DNA of 8,787 nt from Clostridia bacterium (GCA_017626655.1 JAGAIH010000360.1:1-8787); one strand, 5' to 3'. Counted from the first letter of the stretch, positions 1 through 6,696 are shown. Program-made: numbers and translations. Notes: a model not told the origin generated them from the letters alone.

Positions 1-2193
1 GACGAGGCCAAGGAGGCTGTCAACGAGGCCTTCGCCAAGATCACCAAGGCACAGTTCAAGACCAGCGGGGTCATTCAGTTCTGCACCGAGGACGAGTACT
101 ACGAGAAGCTTGAGGGCGCCATCAAGGCCGCTCAGGATCTGATCGAGCTGGAGGCCAGATGCGCCAAGGAGCTGAGACAGTACATCAAGGCTCACAAGGG
201 CGAGGGCAAGGATAACGCCACCCTGACCGCCGAGTTCTACGCCGCTCACCCCGAGTACCAGCAGTTCCAGAAGGTCGAGGAGGACGAGGAAGACGAGGAG
301 GCTCCCGAGACCGAGGAGGAGACCATCGTCAACGAGTTCGGTATCACCGAGATCAAGTACCCCGATCCCAAGGAGAACCAGGTCGATATCTTCTACCTGT
401 CAGGTTACGATAAGTACATGGAGTACTACGAGAAGGAGTACCTCTCCTCCCTGAGCGAGGAGCTGTCTACCTCTTCCAAGAAGCTCACCACCTACATCTC
501 CTCCTCTCTGCTCAACGGTGTGCAGATCGAGGGCGGTGTCTACGCCATCCCCAACAACGTCCCGATCGGCGAGTACACCTACATGATGATCGACAAGGAG
601 CTCTTCGACACTTACTATCAGAAGATCGACAAGGTCGGCTCGGTGCTGGACCTGGAGGTCTTCCTGAACGATGTTAAGAACTACAATGGCGACAAGACCC
701 CCGAGGATGAGGGCTACGTGGTTCCCCTGGCCTCCACCTACGAGGAGTGCATGAAGATGCTCTGCTGGTACTGGGATCTGTCCTATACCGATCAGTCGGT
801 CTACAAGATGCATTTCGACGAGGAGACCGGCCGCTACTACGTGCTGCAGCACCAGTACGAGGTCACCATCGAGACCACCGACGCCAACGGCGAGACCTCT
901 ACCAAGAAGGAGACCCGCATCTCCGCTCTGGTCGAGCCCGACATCCTGTATAAGACCAACGCCGCCGGTCAGTTCGTGGACGCCGCCGGTAATGTCCTGA
1001 ACTACCACTTCGAGGTGGACGCCGAGAAGGGCTGGCTCTACGACGAGAAGAAGGATCGCTACACCTACGATCAGGCCGCCAAGGGCGCTCTCTACCTGGT
1101 CGACGAGAATGGCGACGCCGTCACCCCCGATACCGATAAGCGTGTCACCTTCGACGCCGAGACCAAGACCGACGCTGACGGTAACGTCCGTCCTACCTAT
1201 TATTATTCCTACGACACCGAGGCAGAGTTCTCTATCCTCGGCGCTATGATGAAGGATGCCGCTACCCGTACCCGCGGCGGTATCAACCTGGGCTTCAACG
1301 CCCTGTTCACCAACACCGAGTACCACGAGCTCTTCGCTACCCTGAAGAACTATGAGTACCAGGAGTACTACGGTGAGGTCAAGGACGGCCAGCGCGCCGC
1401 CGTGTCCTTCATGAAGGGCGACTCCCGCATCAAGCAGGACTATGAGGATAAGGGTGTCTACGTCGGTGAGGACGGCAGAGAGTACTACGTCGTCATCGCT
1501 GAGTACCCCGAGGCTACCGAGGAGGAGCTGTACGGCAACATGTACGCCGTGTACGCCAACAGCAACCACCTGTCCCGCGCCATGAAGGTCATCACCTACC
1601 TGAACACCAACCAGGAGCTGCGCGACCTGCTCCAGTACGGTATCGAGAACCAGCACTACGAGCGCAACGATGACGGCACCATCAAGCTCCTCTCCAACGA
1701 GAAGTTCGGTATCTACCGTATGGATCTGGAGAAGACCGGTAACTGCTTCATCGCCACTCCCACCGAGGAGCTGGGCGCCGATGCTTGGACCTACGCCAAG
1801 GTGCAGAACAACGACTCCCTGATCAACCCCCTGCTGGGCTTCGACTTCAACCTGGCTACCGCCGACAGCGACTACAGCCTGGATGTCGCCCTGATCGACC
1901 ACATCAAGGAGTTGAACGCCGAGGCTCTGGCTCTGATCAACGAGTGCGCCAACAAGGAGGATCTTATGAGCCTCATGAGTGATACCTCCGACGGTCTGAT
2001 CCGTAAGCACTCCGCCTCCGCCGGTGACTCCAAGCTCAACAAGGCTGTCAATCCCGCCTACGATCCCGAGGCTCCTCTCGGTCCCGAGGTCGCAGACCAG
2101 ACCCCCGACACCTCGGGCAGCTCGCCGTACACCGTCTACCAGACCTGGCTGACCACCTACGGCTACCTGTACACCCCCTCTGTCGAGGACTAA
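1..2193 (+). CDS. ABC transporter extracellular solute-binding protein (5' end missing)
   Basis: This is the C-terminal 730 residues of a protein whose start lies before the window; the frame is open from base 1 to the TAA at 2191-2193. By resemblance it is a family 1 (carbohydrate-type) solute-binding protein, which would capture a sugar or oligosaccharide outside the cell for an ABC importer. Visible support: the helical opening (DEAKEAVNEAFAKITKAQFK), the TEDEYYEKLE segment near residues 29-38, QVDIFYLSGYDKY near 127-139, YAIPNNVPIGEYTY near 181-194, and a C-terminal SPYTVYQTWLTTYGYLYTP, all typical of large clostridial members. Ordinary members have about 420-450 residues; this one is much longer, with an acidic stretch at about 92-107 and extra tyrosine- and acid-rich material at about 280-410. 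The signal peptide and lipobox would be upstream and cannot be seen. Codon use is extremely biased (GAG, AAG, TAC, ATC; almost no TTA, CTA or TCA), suggesting high expression. Substrate is unknown; permease genes are not in the window. Confidence 0.8.
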   Translation, partial: DEAKEAVNEAFAKITKAQFKTSGVIQFCTEDEYYEKLEGAIKAAQDLIELEARCAKELRQYIKAHKGEGKDNATLTAEFYAAHPEYQQFQKVEEDEEDEEAPETEEETIVNEFGITEIKYPDPKENQVDIFYLSGYDKYMEYYEKEYLSSLSEELSTSSKKLTTYISSSLLNGVQIEGGVYAIPNNVPIGEYTYMMIDKELFDTYYQKIDKVGSVLDLEVFLNDVKNYNGDKTPEDEGYVVPLASTYEECMKMLCWYWDLSYTDQSVYKMHFDEETGRYYVLQHQYEVTIETTDANGETSTKKETRISALVEPDILYKTNAAGQFVDAAGNVLNYHFEVDAEKGWLYDEKKDRYTYDQAAKGALYLVDENGDAVTPDTDKRVTFDAETKTDADGNVRPTYYYSYDTEAEFSILGAMMKDAATRTRGGINLGFNALFTNTEYHELFATLKNYEYQEYYGEVKDGQRAAVSFMKGDSRIKQDYEDKGVYVGEDGREYYVVIAEYPEATEEELYGNMYAVYANSNHLSRAMKVITYLNTNQELRDLLQYGIENQHYERNDDGTIKLLSNEKFGIYRMDLEKTGNCFIATPTEELGADAWTYAKVQNNDSLINPLLGFDFNLATADSDYSLDVALIDHIKELNAEALALINECANKEDLMSLMSDTSDGLIRKHSASAGDSKLNKAVNPAYDPEAPLGPEVADQTPDTSGSSPYTVYQTWLTTYGYLYTPSVED

Positions 2194-2204
2194 AAAAGCA
2201 AAAT

Positions 2205-2235
2205 TGACGGATCGCCGCGCATCGGCTTCCCGTCA
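2205..2235 (+). other. Stem-loop just after the solute-binding protein gene
   Basis: A symmetric hairpin starts 11 bases after the stop codon: TGACGG (2205-2210) pairs with CCGTCA (2230-2235), and GCCG (2214-2217) with CGGC (2223-2226), separated by a 3-by-3 internal loop and closed by a CGCAT loop. It has no U-tract, so it is not itself a terminator. It could protect the 3' end of an abundant message; that role is inferred. Confidence 0.4.
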
Positions 2236-2244
2236 TCCATACAC

Positions 2245-2275
2245 AAAAGGGCGGCCACGTCGTGACCGCTCTTTT
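2245..2275 (+). terminator. Intrinsic terminator of the solute-binding protein gene
   Basis: Arms 2245-2259 and 2261-2275 pair almost completely (AAAAGGGCGG against CCGCTCTTTT, with one G-U and one C-A mismatch) around a tight GTC loop. The run of four T closes the stem. The A-rich left side means it could also work on the minus strand. The next gene starts only 28 bases later, so partial readthrough into the HAD gene is possible. Confidence 0.7.
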
Positions 2276-2302
2276 GCTATCATCAAAAAGGAGCATTCCG
2301 CC

Positions 2303-2944
2303 ATGTCCCCCAACCATACCCATCTGATCTGGGATTTCAACGGTACCATCCTGGACGATATGACCTTGGGAATCCGCTGTACCAATACCATGCTGTCCGA
2401 CCGTGGCTTGCCCATCATTCCCTCGGTGGAGGCCTACCGCGAGATCTTCGGCTTCCCCATCGACGAATACTACCGCCGCCTGGGCTTTGACTTTGAAAAG
2501 GAGGACTACGATACCGTCCTCGCCCCCCAATGGGTGGCCATGTACCTGGAGGGAGAGCCGACCTGTACCACCATCGAGGGCGCGTTGGAGACCATCCGCG
2601 CGGTCAAGGCCATGGGCATCCCCCAGATCCTCCTGTCCGCCACTAAGATCGAGATGCTGACCGCCCAACTGGAGCGCTTGGGGCTCTTCCATGAGTTCGA
2701 CGAGGTCATCGGCCTGGACAACATTCACGCCCGAAGTAAGCAGGCCCAAGCCCTGGAGTGGAAGTGCCGCCATCCTGACGCCAAGCCCCTGTTCATCGGG
2801 GACACCGAGCATGATGCCCAGGTGGCTGACGCCGTGGGCGGGGACTGTGTCCTCTTCGCGGGCGGCCATCAGTCCGAGAGAAGACTGGCCGCTTGCGGCA
2901 AGCCCACCGTCTCCCGCGTGGCGGATATTCTGAAATTCCTGTGA
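2303..2944 (+). CDS. HAD-superfamily hydrolase (subfamily IA, phosphatase-like)
   Basis: A 213-residue cytoplasmic protein of the haloacid dehalogenase superfamily, resembling phosphoglycolate phosphatase-type enzymes; substrate unknown, probably a small phosphorylated metabolite. Motif I is DFNGTILDD with nucleophile Asp11; motif II is Ser112 in ILLSATK; motif III is probably Lys146; motif IV is GDTEHD (166-171), which binds Mg2+. The cap lies between residues 20 and 95. The position two after the nucleophile is Asn13 instead of the usual Asp, the residue that acts as acid/base in phosphatases. The start at 2303 is chosen because AAAAAGGAG (2285-2293) lies 9 bases before it; a TTG start at 2204 would run the protein through the preceding terminator. 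No clear promoter is seen between the terminator and this start. The gene ends in a bidirectional terminator. Confidence 0.88.
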   Translation: MSPNHTHLIWDFNGTILDDMTLGIRCTNTMLSDRGLPIIPSVEAYREIFGFPIDEYYRRLGFDFEKEDYDTVLAPQWVAMYLEGEPTCTTIEGALETIRAVKAMGIPQILLSATKIEMLTAQLERLGLFHEFDEVIGLDNIHARSKQAQALEWKCRHPDAKPLFIGDTEHDAQVADAVGGDCVLFAGGHQSERRLAACGKPTVSRVADILKFL

Positions 2945-2965
2945 GTCTCCCACCCCTGCAAGACC

Positions 2966-3012
2966 AAAAAACGGCAGACCGTACCCTGTGACCAGGGCGG
3001 CCTGCCATTTTT
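2966..3012. terminator. Bidirectional intrinsic terminator between convergent genes
   Basis: GGCAG (2973-2977) pairs with CTGCC (3002-3006), CCG (2979-2981) with CGG (2998-3000), and CCCTG (2984-2988) with CAGGG (2993-2997), with a TGAC loop and a two-base bulge. Six A on the left and five T on the right give a U-tract in both directions. It serves the HAD gene on the plus strand and the zinc-ribbon gene on the minus strand. A further minus-strand stem (3030-3038 with 3047-3055) directly follows the zinc-ribbon stop codon but has no U-tract. Confidence 0.85.
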
Positions 3013-3053
3013 GATTTCCTTTATCCATCAAGGGGTTACACGGGCATAACCCT

Positions 3054-3341
3054 TTACTCCTTCACCTCGTATTGGGGGTGGTGCCGGAGGGGCTTTTTGC
3101 AGCTGGGGCAGTAGACGAAGCCGCTGGGATACCAGATGCGATAGCCCAGGTGCTTGGAGCGGTACTCGAAGACACAGTGGCAGTATTCGCATTCGATGCG
3201 GAACAGGGGATCCTTCTTCTCGACGATGTGGATCCCGTCGGATGTGATGGCGCCGGGCTGGGCAGTCTTGGCCTTTTGGCCGCAGTAGGGGCAGAAGTTG
3301 CAGTCGTCGGCGATCTGCTTGCCGCAATTGATACAGAACAT
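3054..3341 (-). CDS. Small double zinc-ribbon protein
   Basis: A 95-residue protein with two putative zinc-binding sites. The first is an N-terminal zinc ribbon, Cys3-x2-Cys6 paired with Cys17-x2-Cys20 (MFCINCGKQI then CPYCGQ), typical of bacterial zinc-ribbon domains. The second is Cys51-x2-Cys54 (ECEYC) paired with Cys78-x2-Cys81 (CPSCKKP), enclosing an aromatic stretch (YRIWYPSGFVY). There is no signal peptide or membrane segment. The start at 3341 is preceded by AAGGAGG (3350-3356) with an 8-base spacer; the ATG at 3359 overlaps that site and is unlikely to be used. Such proteins may bind nucleic acid or protein partners, but nothing here points to a specific job. It lies 134 bases downstream of the hydrolase-like gene on the same strand and may share its transcript; I see no strong promoter in the gap. 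Confidence 0.8.
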   Translation of the reverse strand: MFCINCGKQIADDCNFCPYCGQKAKTAQPGAITSDGIHIVEKKDPLFRIECEYCHCVFEYRSKHLGYRIWYPSGFVYCPSCKKPLRHHPQYEVKE

Positions 3342-3475
3342 GGGAAGGTCCTCCTTCATATAGGGATCCGTCGGACGATCGGATAATGGTTCAAATCGGA
3401 GTTTGTCGGTGTGTTTAGGTTGAGGCCGCTCCCCGCCAGCCCCCAATTTGACCGTCCCGCAACCACCAATCGGAA

Positions 3476-5347
3476 TCAGTGATCGGGGTCGGTGACGGTC
3501 TTGCCGTCGGGGTAGACGATGCGGAAGGTCTCGGCGTCGAAGTCGCACTCCACCACGGTGCCGTCCGAGAAGGTGGAGCGGTGGCGGCGGGGATGGCCGT
3601 CGATCAGCTCATGGGAGACCAGCTCGCAGAGGGCCACGCGGCTGTGCAGCTCCAGGGCGATCTTGCCGTAGGCGATGTCCTCGGGGGAGGCGTCCACGTC
3701 GTAGTAGATGGTGCCGCCGCAGAGGAGGGCCCAGAAGAAGCCGCGGTCGGTGCAGGCGATGCCCCAGGCGCCCTTCTGGTGGATGCCGTACCAGGGAGTG
3801 ACGATGCAATCGTGGTAGACCAGGTTGAAGAAGGGAATGGGGATGCCCACGTTCACGGCCTGGGGATCGTCCCAGCCCGTGGTGTAGAAGGGAGCATGGT
3901 GGCACAGAGCGATGGCGTTGACCATACAGCCCACGGTCTCCTCCGAGGAGGGGATGATGCCGCGGTCGGTCAGCAGATGCAGACACCTGGCGCGGGCGGC
4001 GGCGCACTCCTCGCGGGTCATGGGATGCTCGGGATGGAAGCACTCGTCCAGCTCCACCACCGAGAAAACGTCCAGGTAGGAGCCGTCCAGGCGGATGCCC
4101 AGCCGCTCGAACTCATTGTAGTTGCGGCGCACGTAGTCTACAGCCAGTCGGGCGCAGAGGAAGCTGTGGGGACCGCCGAACCAGTAATCGTGGTAGGGAT
4201 GGGAGCCGTCCATGCGGGTGACCGCGTTGTCCAGGTCGAAGGAGGGGGCGTCGTAGTAGTAGTCCCGGTACTGATCGTGGATGCCGAAGTAGAAGCCCAG
4301 CTCGGTGCAGGTCTCCTGTAGGGCTTTCATCCCTTCAGCGCCGCCCGAGGCCTCGTGGATGGGGAAGGGATCGGGGTGGAGATTGTCGTAGCCGTGATGG
4401 CCCCATCCGTCCAGGTGGATATAGGCCTTCTCTACGCCGTTCTTATTCAGCTCGCGGAACAGCTTGCCCGTGGCGTCGAAGGGAAAGTAGTTGTCATTGT
4501 TCTCGGGGTGGTCGGGATCGTAGAAGTGGGAGGCGGGGTGAATGTGGACGGCGATGCCCGTGTGGACGATGGGACAGCCGATGAGGTACGCCACCTTGGG
4601 GTTGCGGGCGATCTTCTCCCGCAGAGTGACCAGCTCGCCCCGCTCGGTCAGGTAGCGGCGGTAGGTCTTGGCCACGGTGTTATAGTCGCCCTCGGCGAAG
4701 AAATCGTAGAGCAGACTGCGGGCGTAGCGCATCTGCCCCAGAGAGGGGGCGAAATAGGGCTGGATCTCTCCTCCCACCACGCTGTAACGGGCGTCGTAGG
4801 GGGTATGGATGATGGCGGAATAGCCACAGCCGTCGTGGATCTGGCCATACACGGGGATGTAGGCGGCCCGCTCAAAGACCAGGCCATCCTCAAACTTGTA
4901 ACTGTGACCTGCGGGCAGGAGGGTACCCTGCATACGGGGCAGGACGGTGTAGCCGTGACCCTCGGGGGCATTGAATCCCATGCGAGGCGGGTAGGCCAGA
5001 GCGGCCATCTCACCGGGAGCGTCCCCCTCCACCAGGGCCTCGGCCTTCAGAAAGCCCGAGTCGGGGTCGATGGACACGGTGGTCCGCACCGTGAAGGGAT
5101 AGAGTTTGCCCTCGGTGTCGCGGAACTCGGTATAGACCGCGCGAACACCCTTGGATACTCCCGTATCATGGGCGTAGCTCTCGCATTTGGCGTCCAAAAA
5201 GGGCATGGCGACGCCGTTGGCCAGAACCAGGAAGGGCTGGCAATTCCAGGACCAGGTATGGGGGGCGCCGTCGACCGTGACGGTCAGAGCGGAGGTCTCG
5301 GGGGTGTAGTCTACTCTCAAGCGGTCGGTGGTCAGGGTATAGGACAT
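3476..5347 (-). CDS. Putative cytoplasmic glycoside hydrolase-like protein (GH101/GH129- or DUF5696-like)
   Basis: A 623-residue protein without signal peptide or membrane segment, so probably cytoplasmic. Residues 1 to about 240 look like a beta-sandwich (many short strands, TLTVTVDG- and SIDPDSGFLKAE-type segments). Residues about 250-560 look like a (beta/alpha)8 barrel with strand-end motifs: AYIHLDGWGHHGYDN (308-322), GFYFGIHDQYRDYYYD (351-366), RLDGSYLDVFSVVELDECF (419-437), IIPSSEE (464-470) and FYTTGWDD (487-494). A small C-terminal beta region follows. This layout resembles alpha-glycosidase-like families such as GH101/GH129 and uncharacterised DUF5696 proteins, which is from memory and uncertain. 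Candidate catalytic acids by position are Asp421/Asp426 and Glu469/Glu470. The start at 5347 fits a promoter at 5390-5418; the upstream in-frame ATG at 5440 lies before that promoter. The function could be hydrolysis of an imported oligosaccharide. Confidence 0.7.
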   Translation of the reverse strand: MSYTLTTDRLRVDYTPETSALTVTVDGAPHTWSWNCQPFLVLANGVAMPFLDAKCESYAHDTGVSKGVRAVYTEFRDTEGKLYPFTVRTTVSIDPDSGFLKAEALVEGDAPGEMAALAYPPRMGFNAPEGHGYTVLPRMQGTLLPAGHSYKFEDGLVFERAAYIPVYGQIHDGCGYSAIIHTPYDARYSVVGGEIQPYFAPSLGQMRYARSLLYDFFAEGDYNTVAKTYRRYLTERGELVTLREKIARNPKVAYLIGCPIVHTGIAVHIHPASHFYDPDHPENNDNYFPFDATGKLFRELNKNGVEKAYIHLDGWGHHGYDNLHPDPFPIHEASGGAEGMKALQETCTELGFYFGIHDQYRDYYYDAPSFDLDNAVTRMDGSHPYHDYWFGGPHSFLCARLAVDYVRRNYNEFERLGIRLDGSYLDVFSVVELDECFHPEHPMTREECAAARARCLHLLTDRGIIPSSEETVGCMVNAIALCHHAPFYTTGWDDPQAVNVGIPIPFFNLVYHDCIVTPWYGIHQKGAWGIACTDRGFFWALLCGGTIYYDVDASPEDIAYGKIALELHSRVALCELVSHELIDGHPRRHRSTFSDGTVVECDFDAETFRIVYPDGKTVTDPDH

Positions 5348-5348
5348 G

Positions 5349-5361
5349 GTGAGTCCCTCAC
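5349..5361 (-). promoter_or_regulatory. Hairpin covering the ribosome binding site of the hydrolase-like gene
   Basis: Read on the minus strand, GTGAG-GGA-CTCAC is a perfect 5-bp inverted repeat ending one base before the ATG. The only purine-rich Shine-Dalgarno candidate (GTGAGGG) lies inside it. It may lower or control translation; a 5-bp stem is weak, so the effect is inferred. Confidence 0.4.
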
Positions 5362-5389
5362 TTTCTCGGAGAATAGGGGTACTGCTTGT

Positions 5390-5418
5390 ATTATAGCACA
5401 GACGGGCGGGGATTGCAA
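5390..5418 (-). promoter_or_regulatory. Sigma-A promoter of the hydrolase-like gene
   Basis: On the minus strand, TTGCAA (-35, 5413-5418) is followed by a 17-base spacer and a perfect TATAAT (-10, 5390-5395), preceded by TG-C, an extended -10. Transcription would start near 5383, giving a leader of about 35 bases before the ATG at 5347. Confidence 0.75.
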
Positions 5419-5589
5419 GAGGGGAAGGCGAAAACGGCATACGAAAATATCGGCAAATCGGCTGCTCACGCCGGGAGCTTCCGAGGATACAAGCTCAAGG
5501 GTAATGACCTTGACAGGGACTTGGAGAAAGGAAAATTGAACTGACCGATGCAAGCAGAGAAACCTCCTCGGAGGCTTTTTTATTGCGCC
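5402..5589. other. Divergent intergenic region (5348-5697) with possible gene relic
   Basis: Between the two divergent start codons lie 350 bases. Besides both promoters and a plus-strand terminator, it holds an inverted repeat TCAAGG-N7-CCTTGA (5495-5513) and two plus-strand reading frames that run open through 5402-5540 and both stop just before the terminator. One frame reads YENIGKSAAHAGSFRGYKLK from about 5437, then KGNDLDRDLEKGKLN and a stop near 5547; the other ends in TLTGTWRKEN near 5539. Neither has a convincing start and ribosome binding site. This may be the decayed 3' end of a gene, or a leader or small RNA; I do not recognise it. Confidence 0.3.
5556..5580 (+). terminator. Orphan intrinsic terminator in the divergent region
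   Basis: CCTC (5563-5566) pairs with GAGG (5571-5574) across a CTCG tetraloop, extended by A-T and G-U pairs after one A-C mismatch, and followed by a run of six T. It points along the plus strand, yet the gene upstream is on the minus strand, so no recognised transcript needs it. It sits 10 bases before the -35 box of the nucleoside hydrolase promoter and may insulate that promoter from upstream transcription. Confidence 0.55.
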
Positions 5590-5618
5590 TTGACAAACAT
5601 TCCTTCCTGTGCTATAAT
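5590..5618 (+). promoter_or_regulatory. Sigma-A promoter of the nucleoside hydrolase gene
   Basis: A consensus promoter: TTGACA (5590-5595), a 17-base spacer, and TATAAT (5613-5618) with an extended TG-C before it. Transcription would begin near 5625, leaving a leader of roughly 70 bases that contains a small CCGC/GCGG hairpin (5636-5648). Confidence 0.9.
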
Positions 5619-5697
5619 AAATCATTCCTCTCGTTCCGCCGGGCGCGGCTCGGATAGCCTGCTTTTTGAATTTTCCATCCCGAAAGGAGATTCCACC

Positions 5698-6651
5698 ATG
5701 CCCATCCCCAAGATTATATTCGATACCGACATCGGCTGGGACTGCGACGACGCGGGCGCCCTCGGCCTTCTCCACCGCCTCTGCGACGCAGGCGAAGCCG
5801 AGCTGTTGGCCACGGTCCATTGCTACAACCACCCCTACGTGGCTGGCTGTCTCGACGCCATCAATACCTACTACGGCCGTCCCGTCCCCGTGGGCCTGAA
5901 CTACGATCAGCCCCGCAATCATCCCGACACCTACGCCAAGGCCTTGTGCGAAGCCTTCCCCAACCGCTACCCCGCCGCCTCCATCGGTACCCCCGACGGC
6001 CCCGAGGACTCCCTCGCCCTCCTCCGCAGTCTCCTCTCCGAGGCCGAGGACGCAAGCGTCACCATTGTCACCGTAGGCGACCAGGCCAACCTCGCCCGCC
6101 TCGTTACCAGTGAACCCGACGAGTTCTCTCCCCTGAACGGCGTGGACCTCATCACCAAAAAGGTCGCCCGCACCGTCGTCATGGGCGGCCGCTTCTATGA
6201 GGGCTGGCCTATGGTCATCTATTCGGATAATATCAACAACATCGGTCCCGTGACCACCGAGTGGAACATCTTCGACCACATCCCCGCCGCCCGGACCGTA
6301 GCCAAGCTCTGGCCCGGGGAGCTGATCTACTCCTCCACCGAGATCGGCACCTACATCGTCACCATGAAGGGCTGGAAGGGGGAGACCGCCCCCCACGACC
6401 CCGTGGCCGTCTCCTACGGCATCCACAACGGCGGCGTGGGACGGAGCAGCTGGGATCACACCGCCGTCCTGGAGGCGGTCAGACCCGGCGCCTACTGGCA
6501 GTACCGCCCCTGGGGCAGAGTCTCGGTGAACGACGCGGGCATCACCTCCCACCGCATAGACGGAGAAGGGAAGCAGACCTTCCTGCTCCCCAAGATGGAT
6601 TATGCCGCCGTCGCGGATGTCATCGATGATATTATGGGCAGAATGGAATGA
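5698..6651 (+). CDS. Nucleoside hydrolase (IUNH family, divergent Ca2+-site motif)
   Basis: A 317-residue cytoplasmic protein of the inosine-uridine nucleoside hydrolase family, whose members split the N-glycosidic bond of nucleosides into base and ribose. The N-terminal signature is DTDIGWDCDDAGAL (residues 9-22), matching the acidic Ca2+/ribose cluster DTDPGxDDAxAL but with Ile for Pro and two extra residues, a variant I recall from less-studied family members. Other family landmarks are VTIVTVGDQANLARL (121-135) for the usual 'ALGPLTNLA' strand, VMGG (161-164), TEWNIFDHIPAA (187-198) for the Asn/Asp ligand region, and HDPVAV (233-238) carrying the late Ca2+-binding Asp234. Length is normal for the family. 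The start at 5698 is set by AAAGGAGA (5683-5690) 7 bases before it; an ATG at 5548 precedes the promoter. Substrate preference cannot be read from sequence; a non-nucleoside N-ribosyl substrate is possible. Confidence 0.85.
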   Translation: MPIPKIIFDTDIGWDCDDAGALGLLHRLCDAGEAELLATVHCYNHPYVAGCLDAINTYYGRPVPVGLNYDQPRNHPDTYAKALCEAFPNRYPAASIGTPDGPEDSLALLRSLLSEAEDASVTIVTVGDQANLARLVTSEPDEFSPLNGVDLITKKVARTVVMGGRFYEGWPMVIYSDNINNIGPVTTEWNIFDHIPAARTVAKLWPGELIYSSTEIGTYIVTMKGWKGETAPHDPVAVSYGIHNGGVGRSSWDHTAVLEAVRPGAYWQYRPWGRVSVNDAGITSHRIDGEGKQTFLLPKMDYAAVADVIDDIMGRME

Positions 6652-6667
6652 ATACCGCAACAGCCAG

Positions 6668-6696
6668 AAAGCCTCGGAGAGATCCGGGGCTTTTTT
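6668..6696 (+). terminator. Intrinsic terminator of the nucleoside hydrolase gene
   Basis: An 11-bp stem, AAAGCCTCGGA (6668-6678) with TCCGGGGCTTT (6683-6693), has one T-G wobble and a GAGA loop and is followed by a run of six T. It begins 17 bases after the stop codon. Confidence 0.92.

Noticed and set aside
400..2010. 536-codon minus-strand open frame opposite the solute-binding protein gene
   Set aside because: It is in codon register with the sense gene, which almost never uses TTA, CTA or TCA; the lack of antisense stops follows from codon bias. The product is a low-complexity Val/Leu/Gly/Asp sequence.
2204..2302. Upstream TTG extension of the HAD protein
   Set aside because: It would translate through the preceding terminator and has no Shine-Dalgarno site; the HAD motif sits right after the ATG at 2303.
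3342..3548. Upstream extension of the zinc-ribbon protein
   Set aside because: The frame overlaps the end of the hydrolase-like gene and the ATG at 3359 coincides with the ribosome binding site; the Cys motif starts at 3341.
3479..4321. Plus-strand open frame of 280 codons opposite the hydrolase-like gene
   Set aside because: Codon-register shadow rich in Gly, Val and Ala with no domain and no ribosome binding site; the minus strand has the coherent protein, promoter and start.
5510..5538. Possible promoter starting with TTGACA at 5510
   Set aside because: The base positions 17 downstream read AAATTG, which is not a credible -10 box.
4355..5539. 394-codon plus-strand open frame
   Set aside because: Antisense shadow of the hydrolase-like gene for most of its length. 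Only its last part lies in the intergenic region, which is discussed separately as a possible relic.
5548..5697. Upstream ATG extension of the nucleoside hydrolase
   Set aside because: It lies before the consensus promoter and inside the orphan terminator; the ATG at 5698 has a good ribosome binding site.
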